Shown: piece after piece, positions 33,501 to 45,015 of the stretch
How positions within the stretch are numbered: position 1 is the stretch's first letter
How the letters are laid out: each line of letters starts with the position of its first letter
Assembly (NCBI GenBank): GCA_010015805.1
Contig: ML978123.1
Location: forward strand, 1,116,001 to 1,180,000
Direction of reading: 5' to 3'
Length of the DNA: 64,000 nt
Origin: Rhizodiscina lignyota
Taxonomy: Eukaryota > Ascomycota > Dothideomycetes > Aulographales > Rhizodiscinaceae
Made by a program: the position numbers and the translations under genes
The notes under the pieces: generated by a model
What the model saw: the letters and a program-made list of their open reading frames with translations, nothing else
The model's database searches: none
What the model was told of the DNA's origin: nothing

Positions 33501-36500
33501 TCGCATGAGCGCCGAAAAGAGAATGCCTTAGACGAGATGAGGTGGTGACTCTGGCGCCGCGCTGTGGCAGACAGCCTTATCCCTGGCAGCACTTGGGGCC
33601 CGGCCACCCGAAGCAGAGGACATCGCATGCCCCAGAACCAAGAACAGACATCAGCAGACGTGAGGAGCGCGCTTGGGAAGTGCTATATCGCAGTGCTGGA
33701 TCTGGCAGCGCGTTGGATTACGTGGACCGGCAGGGTTGGCGAGAGACAATTGACGTACAAACAACTCGGAAATAGAAGCGTGAGGCGATTGGGACCGGGG
33801 AAATGCAGTCTCCACCCAATAATACGGCCAGCGCTGCAGTTGAGAGCTGCTGCGTGTGATACGGGTGATTGCTGCTAGCCGCGACCCAAGATGCGCTGAT
33901 TTCAAAAACGCCTCCAGAGGAGTCCCGATGCAGCTGCATCTCGGCCTGCAGCGACTCCGGATGTCTCGAGCAGCTCAGTCACCTGTCACGCATCATCATC
34001 ATCATCATCATCATCATGTCACCTCGGATACGCCTGCGCATCCGTCCAGCGACAATCCTCACCACAACAGAGGCTCAAGCCAGCAGTGCAGTCGGAACGC
34101 TCCATCCAAAGCCACGCGCCAGGGCGGCGCATTAGCGAGCGAGATCATCGCCAGCCTCTTCCCAATCCGCCAGAACTTCCACAAATCCACGGCGACGGCG
34201 AAGCGTTCCATTGCACCCGCATTCGCAGCGTACATAACTCGAGTGATCTGCCATGATCAGCCCGTCGAACGTTACAGTTCTCAGGCCACCCCGCCACGCC
34301 GCAATTGGCGAGCCCACATGGAAACCACGCGAGCTATGACAGGCTGGCCGCGCCTCCACGGCCACGCTCGTCATGTCACCCATGCCTGCGTTCCAGTTCC
34401 GGCGCCAGGAAGACGGCGAGGGCCTGCAGATCTGATCGACTGCTGCACGCGGCTGGTGGAGATCATCAATGCCTCCCAGGGTGCGGGCTGCTAGTAGAAG
34501 CGTATCGCACTCTTGCCCTCTCTGGCTCTGCTCGCTCGCCTGCACTGGACGATGAGAAGAGCAAGCGCGGATGACGGTCTGTATCGGACGGCCGGGCCAC
34601 CCGATAAGCGAGTTGTGGATGTGCCTGGTAAGATTTCCATCTCCCAGTACGGCGATCCTATTAATAATAAAGCACCACTCCACAGCAACACATCGCCTTA
34701 CGTTGCCGAGAAACGACACCTCATGACTTGACCAATTGCCAAATGCTGAGAGACGTACGTATTGTGGCTCATCTCTCGCATTATCGCATACCGCCGGACT
34801 GCGGTACGTTCTAGGGCTCGACAACCTCCCCTGTCGTTCGGCGGCAGCGCGTCTACGAGGGTCGGTTCGAGCATGGGACCATAAGCCATCCTTCACTTTC
34901 CTCCATGTAATTTGCTTGATTCGATCCTCTCACGCTGTCATGTGTTGCCTCGCCGACGGCGGCTTCAGGTATTCGACTAACAGCCAAATCCAGCACTATC
35001 TGCATGCCAATATCGGTCTTCTTGTCGCATGGCAATTTCCACAAGTACCATCATTTCCAGAGATTCGGTTTTGATTATGTCATCCGGCATCGAATTTCCT
35101 CTCTTCTCGGTCTGCCAAACCTAATTTCTGTGTTTACCTTCTCAAACGCCCATCCTGTGACGGGGAGGGCAATTTGCACGTCCCAAATTACCTCTTTGGC
35201 GCCAGCATGGGTCGTATAATGACAGCAAACATGAGATGAAACAAATCTCGCCTAACTGGACGAACCCCACACCTCATCTCAAACGACTCCCGACACAAAT
35301 AAAAGAGCTCCAGGAACATTTCTGCAGCGTGCCGTGCGAAATGACTCGAACGCAGCACATGTCATACTTCGTCTATCCCCTCGTGCCGGTTGCTCAAACG
35401 CTCCTGTACAACCGCCCAGATAAGAATACCCTTAATGGTTGAAGTATATTGAGGCGGAGAGGTCCCAACTGCCGGGAGATACAGCAGCACGCCCAGGAAG
35501 CGCGGCTTTGCGAAAGCGAAGAGCCATGTCTTCCTGGCTCACACCGCTCGACTTCGACCTCTCGGAGAAAATTATTTCAAAGCATTCGCTCCAATACAGT
35601 AGCTTCCGTGCCACAGTGCCGGCGGCGACAATGGATAAGCTTGTTATGCATATGCTTACAAGGCCAGCTTGGCTGCAGAGAGACCCTACTCGACGTCAAA
35701 ATGGTGTGACACCGCCATAAACAAGCAGATTGCCACAGGATGCCTGGATAACCCACCGGATGATGACGTTCACGAGCAGAAGAGAGGTCGACTCGGAGTT
35801 TTCCTTGCTTGAAACAATCCATGTCAAACCCCATGATGCTCGCCCGACGGGGGTTCGCAGACTGGGGTATTGGAAGAATTATCCCGCGACCCTGTCGATT
35901 GTTGGAGCAGAACAAGGGACCTCTCGGTCGCGACGCAAACGCCCTGGCACATCAGGGGGCCGGAAATGACGTACCTTTTCTCTGCCGGAGACCCCGTCCG
36001 TGTTAACCGTTCGCAATCGCCTCGAAGCAGTGTGAGCACAAGCTCAGGCTGGGTCGATGCTGGACCATCACGTCAAATCGAGCGTTGACGCCTTTGCGGA
36101 TATTCCCGCTTTGCTTGTCGACGTTACACAAGTAAACATCAGAGCCTGCCACTGTCCAGGTTTTTCGCAGCAACAACGCTCAACAGATCTGGCAGCTGCG
36201 GAGCTCCTTCTCCTCTTGTCCTGAGGATTGATGCACCGACCACCAACAGTCATCCTGCAATCAGCTCTGTTCACAATTCACAAAGTGTCACACGAGAAAC
36301 ATTTCCGGCCTGGCATCGTGATTATTTGGCGCCATAAATATCCCAAGGCACGCACCAGGGCAAGCAAGCACCGGCTAGTCATGCCGTCTGTAATTCCTCA
36401 GTTGCACGGTCTGCAAGTCATCCTGTCAAACAGCGTGCGTCCTGGCGTCTTACGATGTTGTGCATTGCGGAGTGACCAAGTGCGCTGTGACCCGACCTGA

Positions 36501-37126
36501 CCAATCTCCGTGGTCCAGAACAGCGAGTGCTCCAGACAAGGACAAGCCTTTATCAACGTCCAGTTTCATTTAGATAAATCTCCGAAGTGTATTAAGTATA
36601 CTCTCTCTCGCATCACTTCCCTCTAATTGCTTCAATTGAACGTGGAACAACATCTGCAGCTCGATATGTCAAGTGTCCGCGTCTCAAATTACGCTCCTCG
36701 AAAGTAAACAACTGCGACATCAGTAGTCTATCGTTGCGCCTTGAACACCATAATCTTTGCTAAGATGTCGATATGAATAGAAAGCGAGAACTCGATGTCT
36801 TCGCAAATCGCAGCCTGCAGGTGAGCAGCACTAGGACTCGTTATGGGATACTCGTACGAGAGCATCGTCGAAACGGAGTCAGTCTCCTATTCAGGAAGTC
36901 TTGAAGTGTCCTACATCTGTCGCATGCCCAATAAAACAGGGAACACAGACGCACAAGTCTTGGAACCGTTCCACTTCCTAATCAATTACAATTATCAATT
37001 ACGGGTATTATCTATATGTGTTATCTTCTCCAGCTCAGATGTCCGAGATATAATCCTCTACTAAGATGTACCAAAAAAAGCAAATACTGATATTAGAGTT
37101 TTGTCTTTCCGCTTCAAGCTCCCGTC
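30554..37126. other. 6.6 kb gene-free stretch
   Basis: I can support no gene here. All frames are short or have shadow-like composition. The longest (minus strand 34132-34896, plus strand 33856-34494) overlap one another on opposite strands and lack domains. I saw no transposase, reverse transcriptase, long terminal repeats or tRNA. Base composition stays mixed for most of the region and becomes more AT-rich from about 36540. The pyrimidine-rich minus-strand sequence between about 30600 and 31100 looks like the leader and promoter of the Q/P-rich gene. A (CAT)9 microsatellite lies at 33991-34017. Confidence 0.55.
33991..34017 (+). repeat. (CAT)9 microsatellite
   Basis: Nine perfect CAT triplets lie in non-coding sequence. 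This is a simple repeat that should vary between strains. No function is suggested. Confidence 0.95.
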
Positions 37127-39256
37127 TCAAGCGCTCTTGCCAGCCTTCTTCCTCTTCACTCTGTACTCGGCGCGGGAAACTTTCATCAGCAGGTCCTCGT
37201 CGCGGATCGGGATCCAGCTCGTAAGCACCTTCATCGCATTCTCAAAGTCCGCGTCGAGCAGCAAGATCTCGCGCATGCCATCTATCAGCGCCGCCGACAC
37301 GGCGTGCAAGACGTCCAGGTCCACGTCGCCCAGCAGCATGAAGACGTCCCAGACGCGCAGCTGCGCGGGGAACGGGATGCTGTAGTTGAACAGCGTGAGG
37401 TACCAGCGCGTCGCGTACGTCATTGATATTATGCCCAGCTCCTTCAGCTTCCGTGCCACCTCGCCGTCGACAAGCCAGTCCTTCTCGAAGGCTTCGAGCG
37501 TCTCCATTAGGCCCTCGAAACCATTGGAATAGATGTGCCCCATTCCTCTCAGGCGCCAGAGGCGCGTCATCATCACGAACGTCTTTTCTTCGTCGTAGTA
37601 GCACAGCAGTGTCGCGGCGATGGCAGCCATGCCTTGAACGTAGCCGGGATCTGGTAAGTAGAGGGACATTGCGTGCAGCACTCTGAAGAGCGCTCTTTGT
37701 CCTCCTCGGTACCGTCGACGGAACATGATGTGGCTGTTAATAGTCCTGGGCATATCTACGTCGATTTGCACATCATCGGCGCTGCTCTTTTCTTGAGCAT
37801 CATGGAAGGCTTCGATAAGCTCTTCCTCGCTCTCGCCGCCAGGATTGCCTGTCCCAGCCTTCTTGGCGCTGTTCGCAAGGAAAGCCCACCATGCGGTCGC
37901 CCTCCACCGATCCGGGATGCCCTTCCATGTTCGACTGATCAGCTTCCCATTCCGCGTGTCGAAATCGAACACCATTCCTCCGCCGTGAGCGTCTCTCTTG
38001 GCAACTTTACCCATCTTGCGCCACTTCTCTTCTCTTTCCCACTCTTTCTTCTTCAGCGCCAGCTGCAGTTCCGCATTCTCATTCTCTTGGTCTGGTATTG
38101 TCTGCTCTAGTCCTGGTGGGGCGGTGAGCATGTCACCTGCCTCTTCCATCCAGCGACGCTGGCGATTGTGCGGCAGACGGTTTGAGACGTATCGAAGACG
38201 TGATGTTGTAGCCGTGGTAGTCGTACTGCCGCTAGCAGAGGAGTAGACAGATGCCCTCTGCGCTGTAGACTGTCTTGACCCTCTTCGTCTATGCGTCGAC
38301 TTTGTAGCATTGGATACAGCACGACGAATCGTGCGCTGGCGTCGGGGCGAATCTGCTGCAAGTTGGAGCGACGTCGTGACGCGGTGCATACCAGAATCCG
38401 CATTTTGTGGCGGTACATTGGAGTGACCCGAAGAACCACGAGACGCGACCTTTTTGATGAATCCATAACGGTCCACCTCCTCGCCTTCGACGTCCTGCCA
38501 ATCCTCCATGCCACCAGCCGCTTCTCTGGGCTCCCTCTGTATGAAACTTATGCGCCTCGCGTCGGATCGTCCCATCGTACTGGCTACTGATGCGGGATAC
38601 GCTCTAGACGGCTGCGCATCCGCGTTTTGCTTCTCTTCCGCTCTTTGTCTAGGGATTGCCAAATCGCTTGCTGAAACATTCGCCGAATCCTGCTGCTCTC
38701 CCTCGCCATCCACCCCCTCCTCCTCTTCCAGAATCGATACCCAGTCCGCCGCACTCTCATCGCCATGCTCATACATCGATCTCACGCGCTTGGAAAGCAT
38801 GTCCTCATCCGTAGAAAGCGTGCGAGCGCCTGCGCTCAGCGCCGTCAACCGCGCCGATTGTGCCGCAGGCCGTGGCCGTGGCGTTCTCTCTCCCAGCGAG
38901 CGGAACGATGGGGCATGGCGCACCTTGCCGTTTGCACGGCTGCCGCCGAGGAGCATGCTCCCGCGCTTTGAGAACTCGACATTCTCGGGATCGAAGAGGT
39001 TGTCCAGGCTGCCGGTGGGGATGTTAGTGGTGATTGGTTCGAAGGGCTTCGGCGCTTCGTTCTGAGCGTCATCGGACACTACAATCTCTGGCACAGTGGA
39101 CGGGCTTTCGGGCCGCGGAACGGTGCTGGACATGGCGGCTTTGGACGTGGTAGTTGGCGGTGAGTCTTGGACGGCAGAGTCATGGCGATTGTCGCGCTCC
39201 TTTACCTGGTCTAGGGCTGCGACGCGCGGTGGAGTGGTGGCAGCGCTCTCGCTCAT
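37127..39256 (-). CDS. TBC-domain Rab GTPase-activating protein
   Basis: Intron-free gene of 709 residues from the ATG at 39256; the frame runs further upstream but without an ATG. The N-terminal ~430 residues are disordered and Ser/Pro/Arg-rich. The TBC domain occupies about 436-690: TWKGIPDRWRATAWW opens it, the catalytic arginine motif is DMPRTINSHIMF, and the glutamine-finger motif is PDPGYVQGMAAIAATLL. The segments ISMTYATRWYLTLFNYSIPF and LRVWDVFMLLGD follow as in other TBC proteins. Both catalytic fingers are present, so it should be an active GAP that switches off a Rab in vesicle traffic. The target Rab is unknown. The basic tail EYRVKRKKAGKSA ends the protein. Confidence 0.93.
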   Translation of the reverse strand: MSESAATTPPRVAALDQVKERDNRHDSAVQDSPPTTTSKAAMSSTVPRPESPSTVPEIVVSDDAQNEAPKPFEPITTNIPTGSLDNLFDPENVEFSKRGSMLLGGSRANGKVRHAPSFRSLGERTPRPRPAAQSARLTALSAGARTLSTDEDMLSKRVRSMYEHGDESAADWVSILEEEEGVDGEGEQQDSANVSASDLAIPRQRAEEKQNADAQPSRAYPASVASTMGRSDARRISFIQREPREAAGGMEDWQDVEGEEVDRYGFIKKVASRGSSGHSNVPPQNADSGMHRVTTSLQLAADSPRRQRTIRRAVSNATKSTHRRRGSRQSTAQRASVYSSASGSTTTTATTSRLRYVSNRLPHNRQRRWMEEAGDMLTAPPGLEQTIPDQENENAELQLALKKKEWEREEKWRKMGKVAKRDAHGGGMVFDFDTRNGKLISRTWKGIPDRWRATAWWAFLANSAKKAGTGNPGGESEEELIEAFHDAQEKSSADDVQIDVDMPRTINSHIMFRRRYRGGQRALFRVLHAMSLYLPDPGYVQGMAAIAATLLCYYDEEKTFVMMTRLWRLRGMGHIYSNGFEGLMETLEAFEKDWLVDGEVARKLKELGIISMTYATRWYLTLFNYSIPFPAQLRVWDVFMLLGDVDLDVLHAVSAALIDGMREILLLDADFENAMKVLTSWIPIRDEDLLMKVSRAEYRVKRKKAGKSA

Positions 39257-39782
39257 CGCGCATTTCCGCGCGCGCCTTTGTTTGTCGTGTGCTTGTCGCG
39301 GCAGCAGAGGCGCGACTTTAAAGGGGAGAGATACGGGAGCTTGCGTTGAGCTAAGGTAAAGGGCCGTAGCCGTTAAAGGGTCCACTCTGTGCCAAGTTTT
39401 TGAGGGGGGGTTCGCGCTAAGGCAAGCCTCATGAAGATCAGATCAGATCGGGCAGTTCACACAACAAAGGAGAGCAGACGAGTAGCATTATTGACTGTAT
39501 GTTTTAGGAGCAATAAAGCCAAACGGAGTCGCTATCAGGCTTGCAGGATATGCTCAATCAGCCCGAACGCCGCGAATACTATGGACAACGCGCAATTAAA
39601 TAGGTATATACTGCGAAGAAATCCCGGGCCATTAGTCCGCTAAAGGGTGACAACCCGACCAGAATAACACCTCCTAGCAATCCGAGAACCGTCCTGATTG
39701 CACGGTATGGAATATCGGACCTCTGCTATACCAATCTGTGCTCATGTTTTATCCCTTCTGTCCTCCGCGGCCAAGTCGTCTT
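39257..39782. other. intergenic stretch
   Basis: This 526-base gap between the start of the TBC gene and the 3' end of the cytochrome b561-type gene should contain the TBC promoter. No gene or repeat was seen. Confidence 0.45.
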
Positions 39783-40667
39783 CTAAAAGCCGAGCTTCTG
39801 CTTCTTAATTCTCGGAAGGACACCGGCCAACACCAGGATAGAGCACACGATGACGGCCCAAAGCTGGATCCCGAGGAATGTCTTGCTGTAGAATGTCTGC
39901 GTGGCAGCACAGACAGTCGCAAGGCCAATCGTCAGGACAACGTATCCGCTCATCCGATGGTATTTCCAGATAGCCTTCGCGTTATCCACACCTCCGTAGA
40001 TCTGAGGCACAAAGTACATTGTAAAGCCGACAGTCGCTTGTACGAGGAGGAACACGTAGGTTATGATGCCGAGGATCGCGTGGGGAGACTCGAAGTGGAT
40101 CCCGCCATGGCCAAATTTGTTGATTTCGATAATCACAAGTCCCGCAATTAAGCAGGATAGGGCGAGGTCGTTTAGGATAAGGTGAGCGTATGTGCCGCGC
40201 TTCTTTTGTTCGGCAGTATGCGTGGGCTGTAGGATGAGGAGGCCTTGAGTAAGGAGGAGCAAACCGGCTGAGTTGAGGAGCTGTGCAGTGGTCAGTATGG
40301 GCATAAAGTGTAGGAAGAGACTTCGGCTAGCTTACTGGATGCGCCGAGAAGAAGATAACATCATGGGAGAACACTGCTCCCCAAACGACGGCGGCCAGCT
40401 ATTGGAGAGTTAACATGAATTCGATGGTGGAGCCGAGGAGGCAGCAGCTCACAATCCAAACTCCAGCTTGCGCGACGACAGCGGTACCTTCGCACAAAGT
40501 TAGCAAGCAAGAATTCTAGAGCTGGATCCAGAGCGTAGCGTACCAAGAATCAGATTATATGGTAATGGCTTCCCCTCCTGCTGGCTCGCATCCCCAGCTC
40601 GACCGAGCAGGGGCTCCTCCTCTCCCATACCAGGGACATTCTCCGGGATGCCTGTCGCGGAAGCCAT
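39783..40667 (-). CDS. cytochrome b561-domain membrane protein
   Basis: Exons 40667-40544, 40487-40453, 40398-40336 and 40280-39783 join to 239 residues. After a short cytosolic N-terminus there are about six hydrophobic spans: AVVAQAGVWILAAVVWGAVF, LLLLTQGLLIL, LALSCLIAGLVII, AILGIITYVFLLVQATVGF, MSGYVVLTIGLATVCAA and LWAVIVCSILVLAGVL. Four histidines sit at the ends of spans (His73 in SAHP, His107 in YAHL, His141 in SPHAILG, His182 in KYHRMSG), the pattern that holds two b-type haems in cytochrome b561. The expected role is transmembrane electron transfer, for example from ascorbate or for ferric reduction. No DOMON domain is attached. The donor and acceptor cannot be told. Confidence 0.88.
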
Positions 40668-41115
40668 TGGAGCTGAAGGAATGCCTCAAAAACAATTACA
40701 CAATAGGACCGTGTGTACTAAGGTCTAACAAGTTATCAGATTGCAGTAGGCAGAATATAGAGAAGGTGGGGAGGGAGGAGGTGCATTTCAAAGCTTCGGG
40801 CGGATGATCGGTGAGCGCGAGCTCCGCCAGCTCGATGATGCTATTGATTTGTTCCATCCAATCAGGTTGCCGTGCTTACACCACCACGAAACATCCAGCC
40901 GCAGATTCGCAGGGTTTACATTCAATTCCAATAATCACATTAACTTACTTCTCATAAAGATCTTCGCTCACAATTTGTGGGGAAGGATTTTTACCTTATT
41001 TGGTTCATCAGGAAAGGAGATTAGAGCCCCTGTTCATATACATTCAACCTTTTCGGCCTTGATGATACACAATGCCATGCCAACGCCAACCCAATGCTCC
41101 CCCATTACAAACCGC
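40668..41115. other. intergenic stretch
   Basis: This 448-base gap carries the promoter of the cytochrome b561-type gene and the 3' flank of eIF5B. It is AT-rich near 40900-41050. No gene was found. Confidence 0.45.
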
Positions 41116-44100
41116 TCAAGAAATATCGAAGAGAGGCTTCAACTTTCTGATCAGATTCCACTCGTCGTTGCTAACCTCGCTCCTGTAGAATTCCTTCAGG
41201 GTATCGATGCTTTGCCGCGAGATTTCGCTGTACAGCGTGTCCTTCTCTTCCAGATGGCGGCCGTACAGGGGCTGATTTGGACCATCGATCTTGACGGCGA
41301 CGCTGGGTTGTCCTTTCTTGCAGACTTGGATCTGCTTATGGTCGCGCTCGATTGATGATCTGGAGAAAACTAGTTAGCGATCACGGTGCTTTTGGAAGAT
41401 GAGCTGTGCACTTACACTCTGCCAAGATGTATGATTTCCTTCTTCCCACCCTCACCCGTCTTGACAGCTGCAATTGGTGTCAGAAGCTTCAGCTGCCCTT
41501 CAACGACATCCACTCCCACAACAATAGGATCCTTCTTGTTGAATACGGCCACCGGCCTCAGCACGCACGGGAAGACGGCGTGCATCTTGCTCTCCTCCTT
41601 CCTCGCCGCCGCCAGGTCATCCATGTGCTTCGTGAACGCGTCGAAGAGATGGTAGATAATGTCTGCTGTAAAGATTTTGACGCCAACATCCTGAGCATAC
41701 GCAGCGGCCTCTTTGTCGACACGAACATCGAAACAGAGCATGACAGCATACTCTTTGGCCTTTTCGAGCATAATGCCAGCTTGCATGACATCGCGCTTGT
41801 AGACTGGCCCAATAGAGATGTTCGCGACCGGGATTTTCATCTGCTTCAAGAACTCGAGCAGCGCTTCGAGGGAGCCAAGAGTAGAAGCTTGCACGCTGAC
41901 ACCGCGTCCAGTCTTAGAAATACGACTAAGCAGGTTCTCGAGATCAGACATGACCTCTTCTTCAAGATCTTCTTCGTCGTCATCCTTGCCCACGACCAGC
42001 AGTCGAGAGCCTGCGATGGCACTGTCAAGACCATCCGCAGCAATCTTCACACCCACTGCAGCCTTGACATCCTTATTGTGCACATACGCGGATTTGACGC
42101 GCAGCTCTTTCATCTCTGCGGGGGTCAGCAGTGCTCTTATATTTGTCGATATTGCACCGTTCAAGCCACATAGCACTATTCGATCGCCCTCGTGAAGAAC
42201 GCCGTTCGATAGGATGACATCTATCGTCGTACCGAGGCCTTCTATGACTTTAACTTCGAGCACTGTCGCCTCGACCTCGGTGAGATACATTAGCGCATTC
42301 GTCATTCGCTCCTGAGTCAACTGTACGAGCAACTTGATCATGTCAGGAATACCTTCACCGGTGTGTGCTGATGTTGGCACGAGCGACACATTCCTTGCCA
42401 TGCTCTTATTCTCGTAGTATAGCTCAGAGTTGAAACCTTGCTCGGCAAAAGCCACCTTGGTCTCCTGAAGACGCCTTTCGAATTCATTTTGTGTGCCTTT
42501 GGCTTGCATGGCGAGCGACTCTCGGAAGCCGTTGTTGTCGATCTTCTTCCAGTTGTATAGCCTGTCGATCTTGTTAAGAGCGACAATGAACGGCGTCTTT
42601 CTATCTCTCAACAACCGCATTGATTCAAGAGTTTGCGGTTCGAGACCATGCATAATGTCGACAACGAGAATGGCAATGTTACAGAGCGAGGAACCGCGAG
42701 AACGTAGGTTGGTGAAAGACTCGTGACCAGGGGTATCAATGACAAGAAGACCTGGAACATTAAACTTAAAGCTGCCATCCTGGTTGACCACGGCGGTTTT
42801 CTTTTCGAGAGCTTCGACCGGGAAGTATGTAGCACCGATTTGTTGCGTGATACCTCCAGCCTCCCCTTCTTGGACGTTTGTCTGGCGGATCTTGTCCAGT
42901 AATTTGGTCTTACCAGTATCTACGTGTCCAAGAATACAGCAGATAGGTGAACGGAGGTTGTCTGTGGAGCGAGCGGCCAGGGCCTCTTCATGCTGCCTCT
43001 TTCTTCGTTCAGCTGCGTCGGCCTTGCGCTTCGCTTCTGCTCGTTGCGCTGCTGTCACTTCTTCATCGCTGGATTCTTCCTCGGAGTCTTCCTCAGATTC
43101 GTCCTCCGAATCGCTTTCCGCTTTCGCATGAGCCTTCCCATTTGTAGTGGGCTTTGTGGCTGTTCCATTGGCCGCTGTATTCTTACCAGGCTTTCCGTTG
43201 GCTGCTGGTTTCCCTTCGCCCTCTGATGGAGCATCCCAGCTGTCCTTAACGCCATCCTCTGCATCCACTTGGGCCTCCCAGTCCTCTAGCTCATCGTCTT
43301 CCTCTGCCTTCTTCGCCTCAGCTTCGGCCTTTGCCTTCTCTTCCTCCTCCTTAGCTTTGGCAGCCTGTTCCTCTGCTATTCTCATCTCTTCCATCTTCTT
43401 ACGAGTTTCCTCTTGCGCCTTTGCCTCTTCCTCGGCCTTTATCTCCTCCGCGGACTTCTTCGCGGGCTTCTTTTTCTTGTCGTAGACAATCTTCTTGGGC
43501 TTCTGTGGCTCACTATCACCCTCTCCTTCCAAACCAGCGACCTTGCCACCTCCAGCTTCAATCATTTGCTGTAGCCGCAGCTTCTGTCTAGCTTCCGCCT
43601 CTCGCTGTGCCTTCGTTTTGAACGTCCCTGCTTTCTTCTGCTCCTCAATCTTGGCCTTTTCCTTCGCTTTCTTAGCAGCTTTTTGCTCTTCCTTCCGCTT
43701 AGCGTCTTCTGCTTCTCGACGTTCCTCTTCCTCAGCGCGAGCTTTCTCCTCGGCAGCACGCTTCTCTTCCTCCTCCTGCTGTCGGCGTAACTCTTCTTGT
43801 CGCTTCTGCAGGGCAGCTAGAGCGGGATTGAGCTTCTTCTTCTTGCCGCCTGCAGCAGATTCAGGAGCGAGAGCGGCTTCAGGCTTTGCCTCGACTTTTT
43901 CTTTAGCGGGTTCTGGTTTTGCAGGTTGTGCAGGCGCGGTAGTCTTCTTTTTGGCAGCCTATATTGAAGGTGATCGTCAGCGTCTACTGTACCGAGTTCT
44001 AAGCTAAGTATATAGAAATAAATGATGAACATACCTGCTCCCTCTTCCGTTGCTTCTCTCGTTCCCTTTTCTCCTTTTCCTTCTCCTTTTTAGTCTTCAT

Positions 44101-44562
44101 TTTGCCTCCAGCGCCCTCGTCCTCGTCATCATCATCGTCCGCTGGTGGTGGTGGTGCAGGCTCCTCCTCCGCCTTCTTCTGCTGCGCCCCCTTACCACCT
44201 TTGCCTTTCTTCGCAGGAGCAGCAAAGACATCTTCATCGTCCATGTTTGCCTCCTCCGGTGCCTTCGCCGCGAGGTCCTCTTCAGGCGGCTTGTCTGCCT
44301 CCGCGTCTCCATTCAGGCCAGGCGGGTCTTCTCCCTCGACGAAGTCTTCAACTACTTTGCCCTTCTTCTGCTTGTTCTTCCGGTTCTTCTTAAGCGCCGC
44401 AAGAAGTCCGCCGCCTCCTTGGCCGTCCTCCTCTGGGTCGGCGGTCGCCTCTTCATCTTTTGCGGCTTGGGTTGCGGCGGCGATGGGATCGGGGGTCTCC
44501 CCAAGGCCATCATCCCAATCATCATTGGCAGCCTTCTTGCCACCCTTCTTCTTGGGACCCAT
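41116..44562 (-). CDS. FUN12: translation initiation factor eIF5B (IF2-type GTPase)
   Basis: Exons 44562-44035, 43958-41416 and 41359-41116 join to 1104 residues. The start [18 protein letters not shown] opens a long Lys/Glu/Ala-rich low-complexity region with coiled-coil character (to about residue 500). The GTPase domain follows: the P-loop is [20 protein letters not shown], switch I includes [13 protein letters not shown], the DxPGH motif is [20 protein letters not shown], and the NKxD motif is [13 protein letters not shown]. Domain II and the C-terminal domains follow, ending with [20 protein letters not shown]. eIF5B joins the 60S subunit to the start-codon-bound 40S complex using GTP hydrolysis. 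The last intron splits the junction [14 protein letters not shown]. Housekeeping gene; all signature motifs are intact. Confidence 0.97.
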
Positions 44563-45015
44563 TTTGTTGGATGGTGTTTGTGACTTTTCGTAAGATTGAA
44601 GTGCTCAATGTGGGGGTATCTCGTAGGTGGGGTGGGTGGTCTAGGAGATGGGCGATCTCGTGTGTGGTTTTTGTCAAGGAGGGACAGGTGTATTAATAGT
44701 CCCTCCGTGGCAAAGTTATGGCGCTAGAGGATTTTGATAGAGTTGTGCGAACTTTTGTGAGGCGTTGATGTGTGAAATGGACAAAGGCGGGGCAAATCTT
44801 CGGAACGGGAGTCGGGCAAAGGACAAACGTTGGGGGAGTGTTCAAAATTTAAGCAGGGTGGAGTCATGACTTTTTCTATTGCTGTTCAAGCCATTGCCTG
44901 AATACATATGTACTCAATTCCTCTTATTTATTCCATCTTTACTTGCTAAAGTGCGCTGAAATGGCTGCACTGTGATTCATGACGTCGAATCTCCACCCTC
45001 CATGTGACTGCGTCC
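44563..45015. other. intergenic stretch
   Basis: This 450-base gap lies between the eIF5B start and the 3' end of the transporter gene. It is the eIF5B promoter region, partly purine-rich on the plus strand. No gene was found. Confidence 0.45.

Noticed and set aside
33856-34494. Plus-strand frame of 212 codons including a poly-His run
   Set aside because: The His run is just the CAT microsatellite read in frame; the rest has no coding features.
34132-34896. Minus-strand frame of 254 codons in the gene-free region
   Set aside because: No domain or hydrophobic pattern, and it overlaps another long frame on the opposite strand. Composition looks non-coding.
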